A stretch of DNA of 6,776 nucleotides, taken from Anaerolineales bacterium. Its GTDB lineage: Bacteria; Chloroflexota; Anaerolineae; Anaerolineales; UBA11858. Each line of letters begins with the position of its first letter. Position 1 is the first letter of the stretch. The notes beneath the pieces were generated by a model. That model saw only the letters and a list, made by a program, of their open reading frames with translations, was not told the origin of the DNA and did no database searches. The DNA lies in assembly GCA_015485245.1 (NCBI GenBank), contig WFTY01000144.1, positions 1 through 6,776 of the forward strand. The letters are read 5' to 3'. The translations under genes and the position numbers were made by a program. Shown one piece after another: positions 5,980 to 6,776 of this stretch.

Positions 5980-6776
5980 TGGGGCGATCTGTGAGACCGC
6001 GCTACCCCCTCATGATGCTGGCCATGCTGGCCTTTTTGGCTGCCTCCTGGGCGGGGTTGATCCGTTTGGGGTGGTCGCTGCCCCCATTGCGCCCGACGTT
6101 GCCGCTGCAACATGGGCCGCTGATGGTGACCGCGTTCTTCGGCACGTTGATCAGCCTGGAGCGCGCCGTTGCCCTGGGAGGGCGCTGGCCGTACCTGGGG
6201 CCGTTGTTGAGCGGCCTGGGAGGGTTGTCGCTGGCCTCCGGTGTGGGGGGAGAGGTTGGGCCGCTGCTGCTGACGGCGGGCAATTTCTGGCTGGTGGTGA
6301 TCTTTGTGGTGATCCTGCGACGACATCGGGCGGATTACACCGTCACCATGGCGCTGGGGGCTGTCAGCCTCTTCGTCGGGGATTTGTTGTGGTTGGCTGG
6401 CTGGCCGGTTTATCGCTTCGTCTTTTGGTGGGCGGCTTTTCTGGTGTTGACCATCGCCGGCGAGCGGCTGGAACTCAGCCGGATTGTGACGCGCTCGGCC
6501 TTCAGCCGCCGCGCCTTTGCTGCGGTTGCTTTGCTTTTCCTGGCTGGCCTGATCTGGTCGTTGGTTGCCTGGGATGCCGGTGTTCGCCTGACCGGCCTGG
6601 GAACGCTGGGACTGGCCCTGTGGTTGCTCCATTATGACCTCGCCCGCAAGACCATCCGTCAGCGCGGTTTGACGCGCTTCATCGCCGCCTGCTTGCTTGG
6701 GGGATACTTCTGGCTGGCAATATCCGCAGGCGTGATGGTGGTTTATGGCGCCGCGCCCGCCGGGTTGGTTTACGAC
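5979..6776 (+). CDS. NnrS-like polytopic membrane protein (3' partial)
   Basis: An open frame of 266 codons runs from ATG 5979 to the last base with no stop, so the C-terminus lies outside the window. The ATG shares its A with the TGA of the cupin gene, indicating translational coupling; only a weak GGAG (5973-5976) precedes it. The protein is very hydrophobic, with about nine predicted membrane segments (roughly 10-31, 46-64, 72-90, 94-113, 122-141, 145-161, 178-198, 204-218 and 233-257). A conserved-looking QHGPLMVTAFFGTLISLERA (44-63) opens the second segment, with H45 and E61 in or next to the membrane. His-Gly-x-Leu-Met and Leu-Glu-Arg-Ala patterns recall NnrS-related proteins, haem- and copper-containing membrane proteins tied to NO resistance in denitrifiers. 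The match is from memory of the pattern and moderate only; other polytopic families are possible. Its place downstream of nirS supports the NnrS-like reading. Confidence 0.7.
   Translation, partial: MGRSVRPRYPLMMLAMLAFLAASWAGLIRLGWSLPPLRPTLPLQHGPLMVTAFFGTLISLERAVALGGRWPYLGPLLSGLGGLSLASGVGGEVGPLLLTAGNFWLVVIFVVILRRHRADYTVTMALGAVSLFVGDLLWLAGWPVYRFVFWWAAFLVLTIAGERLELSRIVTRSAFSRRAFAAVALLFLAGLIWSLVAWDAGVRLTGLGTLGLALWLLHYDLARKTIRQRGLTRFIAACLLGGYFWLAISAGVMVVYGAAPAGLVYD

Noticed and set aside
5904..6632. Open frames at 5904-6632 on the minus strand and 5969-6637 on the plus strand over the membrane protein region.
   Set aside because: The minus frame gives a Gln/Arg/Pro-rich low-complexity product and the plus one a Gly/Cys/Arg-rich product. 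The frame from 5979 gives a coherent multi-pass membrane protein, starts at the cupin stop and stays open to the window end.
1..6776. CRISPR arrays, tRNA or rRNA genes, insertion sequences or attachment sites.
   Set aside because: Reading by eye shows no regular repeat-spacer pattern, no cloverleaf-like or rRNA-like stretch, no transposase and no terminal inverted repeats; the window is densely coding on one strand.

Overview
The window is about 58-60% GC by eye and reads left to right on the + strand. It looks like a chromosomal segment of a nitrite-respiring (denitrifying) bacterium. The stacked GAF-domain signalling protein, the lipoprotein form of a normally periplasmic enzyme, and the general protein style suggest a Chloroflexota (Anaerolineae-like) organism. 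That assignment rests on pattern recognition, not on a search or a marker gene.

Layout: (1) positions 2-2257 hold the 3' part of a multi-GAF, HD-GYP cyclic-di-GMP phosphodiesterase-type protein, cut by the window start. (2) After a 97-bp gap, 2355-3095 encodes a CRP/FNR-superfamily regulator. A perfect TATAAT lies so close to its ATG that the transcript is probably leaderless. (3) The 164-bp gap 3096-3259 holds a perfect 16-bp palindrome and a promoter-like -35/-10 pair, spaced as in class II CRP/FNR-activated promoters. (4) 3260-5311 encodes a cytochrome cd1 nitrite reductase (NirS). It is unusual in being a predicted lipoprotein with an extra N-terminal cytochrome c domain ahead of the normal haem c and d1 propeller. 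(5) A strong GC-rich hairpin at 5337-5380 separates nirS from three closely packed genes: a DUF1858 CxxC protein (5402-5629), a small cupin (5659-5979), and a polytopic NnrS-like membrane protein (5979 to the window end, truncated) whose ATG overlaps the cupin stop.

How they may work together: the regulator lacks both cAMP-binding residues and FNR-type cysteines, so it fits a DNR/NNR-like nitrogen-oxide or redox sensor. It would activate nirS through the palindrome. NirS would reduce nitrite to NO on the outer face of the membrane, with its fused cytochrome c domain feeding electrons. The downstream trio, whose families recur near NO and hybrid-cluster chemistry, may handle the resulting NO or related damage. 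No haem d1 biosynthesis genes (nirE, nirJ, nirF, nirDLGH or nirN) are in the window, so they must lie elsewhere if the enzyme is active. The HD-GYP gene is probably an unrelated neighbour.
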